A DNA stretch of 7,486 nt from an uncultured Terriglobus sp. (GTDB lineage Bacteria > Acidobacteriota > Terriglobia > Terriglobales > Acidobacteriaceae), in the NCBI GenBank assembly GCA_937871605.1, contig CALMRM010000265.1, positions 3,584-11,069 of the forward strand. The letters run 5' to 3'. Shown here piece by piece: positions 5,805 through 7,486 of the stretch. The notes under the pieces are model-generated. The model had not been told where the DNA came from. It worked only from the letters and a program-made list of their open reading frames with translations, and made no database searches. Position numbers and translations under genes: made by a program. How positions within the stretch are numbered: the stretch's first letter is position 1; every line of letters begins with the position of its first letter.

Positions 5805-7036
5805 TGCCAACGACTACGGAAATACAGGCACCGGTTCTCCAGGCCATCTTTAGCGTGTGCGCCACGCCCGAGGTCAACAACGTCACACTGGAGGCGGCAG
5901 ACAAGACACCCGGTGCAGAATTTGCCGGTGAATTTCAGGAGTACATCACGGCAGAGCGGCGGCCGCAGTTTTCCCAGCTCCTGCGCAACGCGCCTGCGAC
6001 CATTGCCGTGGTGGATTGTGACCGCAACCCGGAGATGGCGCTGCTGACCATCGAACGGCTGCAGCAGATCTTTAACGGTCGCATCCACATGATCGCCGTG
6101 TCTGCGCGAGTGGAGGCGGATTACCTGGTGCGCGCCATGCGTGCAGGCTGCAATGAGTTCTTGCCCAAACCCCTGAAGGCAGAGGAAATGTGCGAGGCGC
6201 TCCGCCGCTTTCAGGTGGGCCAAACCGGCAGCAAGGGGCCGCAGAGCCTGGGCCGCATCATCTCCTTTTGCGGCGTGAAAGGCGGCGTCGGCGCGACCAC
6301 GCTGGCCGTCCACCTGGCCATGCACCTGACCGTGACGCACGGCAAGCGCGTCCTGCTGGTGGACTACAAGCACGAGCTCGGCCACGTGGCGCTGCACCTG
6401 GGCATTCGCGACAACATCTACAGCATCAGCGACCTGGTGCGGAACGTGGACCGGCTAGACGCGGACCTGCTGGCGGGCTTTGTGACGCGCCACAAGAGCG
6501 GCATGGATGTGCTGCCCTCGCCCGACACCTGCGCCAAGGCGCACGAGGACAGCCGCGAGTCGCTGGAGCGCGTGATGGACTACCTCAAGCGCCGCTACGA
6601 CTTTATCCTGCTGGATTCGTCCATGCGCTACGGTGCGTCGCTGCAGACGCTGATGGCCGCGTCAGAGGAGGTCGCGCTCATCAGCACGCCAGACCTGCCC
6701 GCCCTGCGCGACCTGGCCCGCCACGTGGAGCACATGAACGCCATGACGGACCTGACCAGCAAACTGCGCGTGGTCGTCAACCGCTCCACGTCAGAGGACG
6801 CGGTGAGCCCGGCACAGATTGAGTCGTCGGTGCGCTGCCCCATTTCGCTGGCGGTGCCCAACAACTTCGGCCAGCTGCTGGAGGCAGTCAACGTGGGCGA
6901 GCCCATTGCGCCCAGCGTGCGGGGCCCGTTTACGCAGGCCATTGCCCAGTGGGCGGCACGGCTGGCCACGGAGGCACCGCTGGAAAGCCCTGCGGGCACC
7001 GCGAAGAAGTTCAAGTTCTTCAACTTCTGGAACTAG
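5804..7036 (+). CDS. cpaE: Tad pilus localisation ATPase CpaE/TadZ (atypical receiver plus ParA/MinD-like domain)
   Basis: 410 residues. TadZ proteins mark the cell site, often a pole, where the Tad machine assembles. The N-terminal part (about 12-137) is receiver-like: IAVVDCDRNPE puts D71 where the phosphoacceptor would be, and NEFLPKPL (127-134) carries the receiver Lys K132. The acidic pair expected at the end of strand 1 is not visible, so this is an atypical receiver and phosphorylation is doubtful. The MinD/ParA domain starts near 150: deviant Walker A KGGVGATT (159-166), with Ala in place of the second Lys, as is common in CpaE; RVLLVDYKHELGH (182-194); Walker B YDFILLD (275-281); VVVNRS (333-338). 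The tail is unusually aromatic and basic, KKFKFFNFWN (401-410). The ATG overlaps the cpaC stop by one base (TAATG), with GGAG 11 nt before it. Confidence 0.93.
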   Translation: MPTTTEIQAPVLQAIFSVCATPEVNNVTLEAADKTPGAEFAGEFQEYITAERRPQFSQLLRNAPATIAVVDCDRNPEMALLTIERLQQIFNGRIHMIAVSARVEADYLVRAMRAGCNEFLPKPLKAEEMCEALRRFQVGQTGSKGPQSLGRIISFCGVKGGVGATTLAVHLAMHLTVTHGKRVLLVDYKHELGHVALHLGIRDNIYSISDLVRNVDRLDADLLAGFVTRHKSGMDVLPSPDTCAKAHEDSRESLERVMDYLKRRYDFILLDSSMRYGASLQTLMAASEEVALISTPDLPALRDLARHVEHMNAMTDLTSKLRVVVNRSTSEDAVSPAQIESSVRCPISLAVPNNFGQLLEAVNVGEPIAPSVRGPFTQAIAQWAARLATEAPLESPAGTAKKFKFFNFWN

Positions 7037-7162
7037 CTGTCTGGGGGATTCTCCTACTCTGGGGGCTTGTCCAGGTGAGCGGGTGAGGTAAGGCCACTGA
7101 ACGCTGCACGTCACGCAAAGCATAGCTGCATAAACGCCCATATCTGCCGATAGGACTTCCTG
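7037..7162 (+). other. 126-bp gap between cpaE and cpaF with a TCTGGGGG direct repeat
   Basis: This is the only real intergenic gap in the + strand operon. It contains TCTGGGGG twice, at 7040-7047 and 7058-7065 (18-bp period), and a short TATC/GATA inverted repeat at 7141-7152 just before the cpaF ribosome binding site. I see no GC hairpin with a T run, so no intrinsic terminator, and no convincing sigma-70 promoter. Transcription probably runs through into cpaF. Confidence 0.4.
7152..7155 (+). promoter_or_regulatory. Ribosome binding site of cpaF
   Basis: AGGA 7 nt before ATG 7163. An in-frame TAG at 7151-7153 rules out any start further upstream. Confidence 0.6.
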
Positions 7163-7486
7163 ATGGCTGACATGCAACTGCACATGACCGCGCCCGTCCG
7201 CACCCCACCACCGCCACCCGTGGAGGTACGTCCGGCTCTGGCACCGGGTGCGCCCGTTGCGGCGGAAAGCTCACGCTCCGCGCTGAAAACGGCGGTGCAT
7301 CACGAGCTGATCAAGCGGGTGGACCTGGACAAGTTGTCCGAGATGGGCGACGACCCCAGCGCACGGCAACGGCTGCTGATGGTGGTGAGCCAGTTGGTGG
7401 GCCAGCAGAGCACCCCGCTGACCGCGTATGAGCGCGACGCGCTGGCGCAAGAGGCCGTGCGCGCCCTCGACGCCCTGCCCCGAAGC
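7163..7486 (+). CDS. cpaF: Tad pilus assembly ATPase CpaF/TadA, N-terminal part, cut by the window end
   Basis: 108 codons are present of a protein that is usually about 400-500 residues. CpaF/TadA is the hexameric secretion-type ATPase that drives pilin assembly on the cytoplasmic side. The N terminus has a Pro/Ala-rich lead (MTAPVRTPPPPPVE, residues 8-21). The helical N-terminal domain of the family follows: ALKTAVHHELIKRVDLDKLS (about 40-59), then ARQRLLMVVSQLVGQQ and LTAYERDALAQE (about 86-97). No Walker motifs are expected this early. After LAQE the family normally continues with a 'VLDEVFGLGPLEPL'-like strand, but here the last residues are AVRALDALPRS, which do not fit; the final roughly 36 bases may not be native. 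It follows cpaE after a 126-bp gap, so it is not translationally coupled to it. Confidence 0.85.
   Translation, partial: MADMQLHMTAPVRTPPPPPVEVRPALAPGAPVAAESSRSALKTAVHHELIKRVDLDKLSEMGDDPSARQRLLMVVSQLVGQQSTPLTAYERDALAQEAVRALDALPRS

Noticed and set aside
6190..6822. A 210-codon + strand frame inside cpaE
   Set aside because: It is an alternate-frame shadow with an Arg/Gly/Pro-rich translation; the ParA-like motifs lie in the other frame.
1..7486. CRISPR array, transposase, tRNA or rRNA
   Set aside because: No spaced identical repeats, no transposase-like translation and no tRNA cloverleaf-like or rRNA sequence was seen on either strand.

Overview
The window is a high-GC stretch (by eye about 60-65%) holding part of a Tad/Flp (type IVc) pilus locus. 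Gene order, protein style (TadZ with a 'VDYKHELGH' segment, a secretin with a long Ala/Thr-rich N-terminal linker, a neighbouring DPDxWWH-type membrane protein) and base composition suggest an acidobacterium of the Terriglobia type. That assignment is inference from family resemblance, not a search result.

Layout. Positions 1-136 carry, on the + strand, a 44-codon piece of Lon protease around its catalytic serine that stops abruptly. Against it, on the - strand, lies a TadG-like gene (start at 1212) that reads towards position 1 and has no stop in the window. Upstream of it on the same strand is a multi-pass GT-C-like membrane protein gene (1275-2795). A 140-bp divergent intergenic region (2796-2935) follows; it holds a perfect 13-bp inverted repeat whose arms sit 35 and 37 nt from the two divergent start codons. 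To the right, on the + strand, a tightly packed set runs: prepilin peptidase (cpaA/tadV, proposed TTG start at 2936), cpaB (3481), secretin cpaC (4323), cpaE/tadZ (5804), then, after a 126-bp gap, the first 108 codons of cpaF/tadA (7163 to the window end). The first three junctions are 4-, 4- and 1-nt stop/start overlaps, so translational coupling is likely.

How the genes work together. In Tad systems the A24 peptidase matures Flp prepilins and TadE/F-type pseudopilins. CpaB and the CpaC secretin form the periplasmic/outer-membrane channel. TadZ/CpaE places the machine at a cell site and CpaF is the assembly ATPase. The TadG-like protein on the other strand is a probable exported accessory or tip component. 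The GT-C-like protein may modify surface material, but that is a guess. The inner-membrane TadB/TadC proteins and the Flp pilin are not in the window and probably lie past the right edge or elsewhere.

Both ends of the window look suspect. At the left, the Lon and TadG-like reading frames meet in about 22 bases that fit both genes. At the right, CpaF leaves its expected family sequence about 12 codons before the end. Both could be assembly chimeras or real breakpoints. The core 140-7440 reads as an ordinary, intact Tad locus; I see no clearly new system in it.
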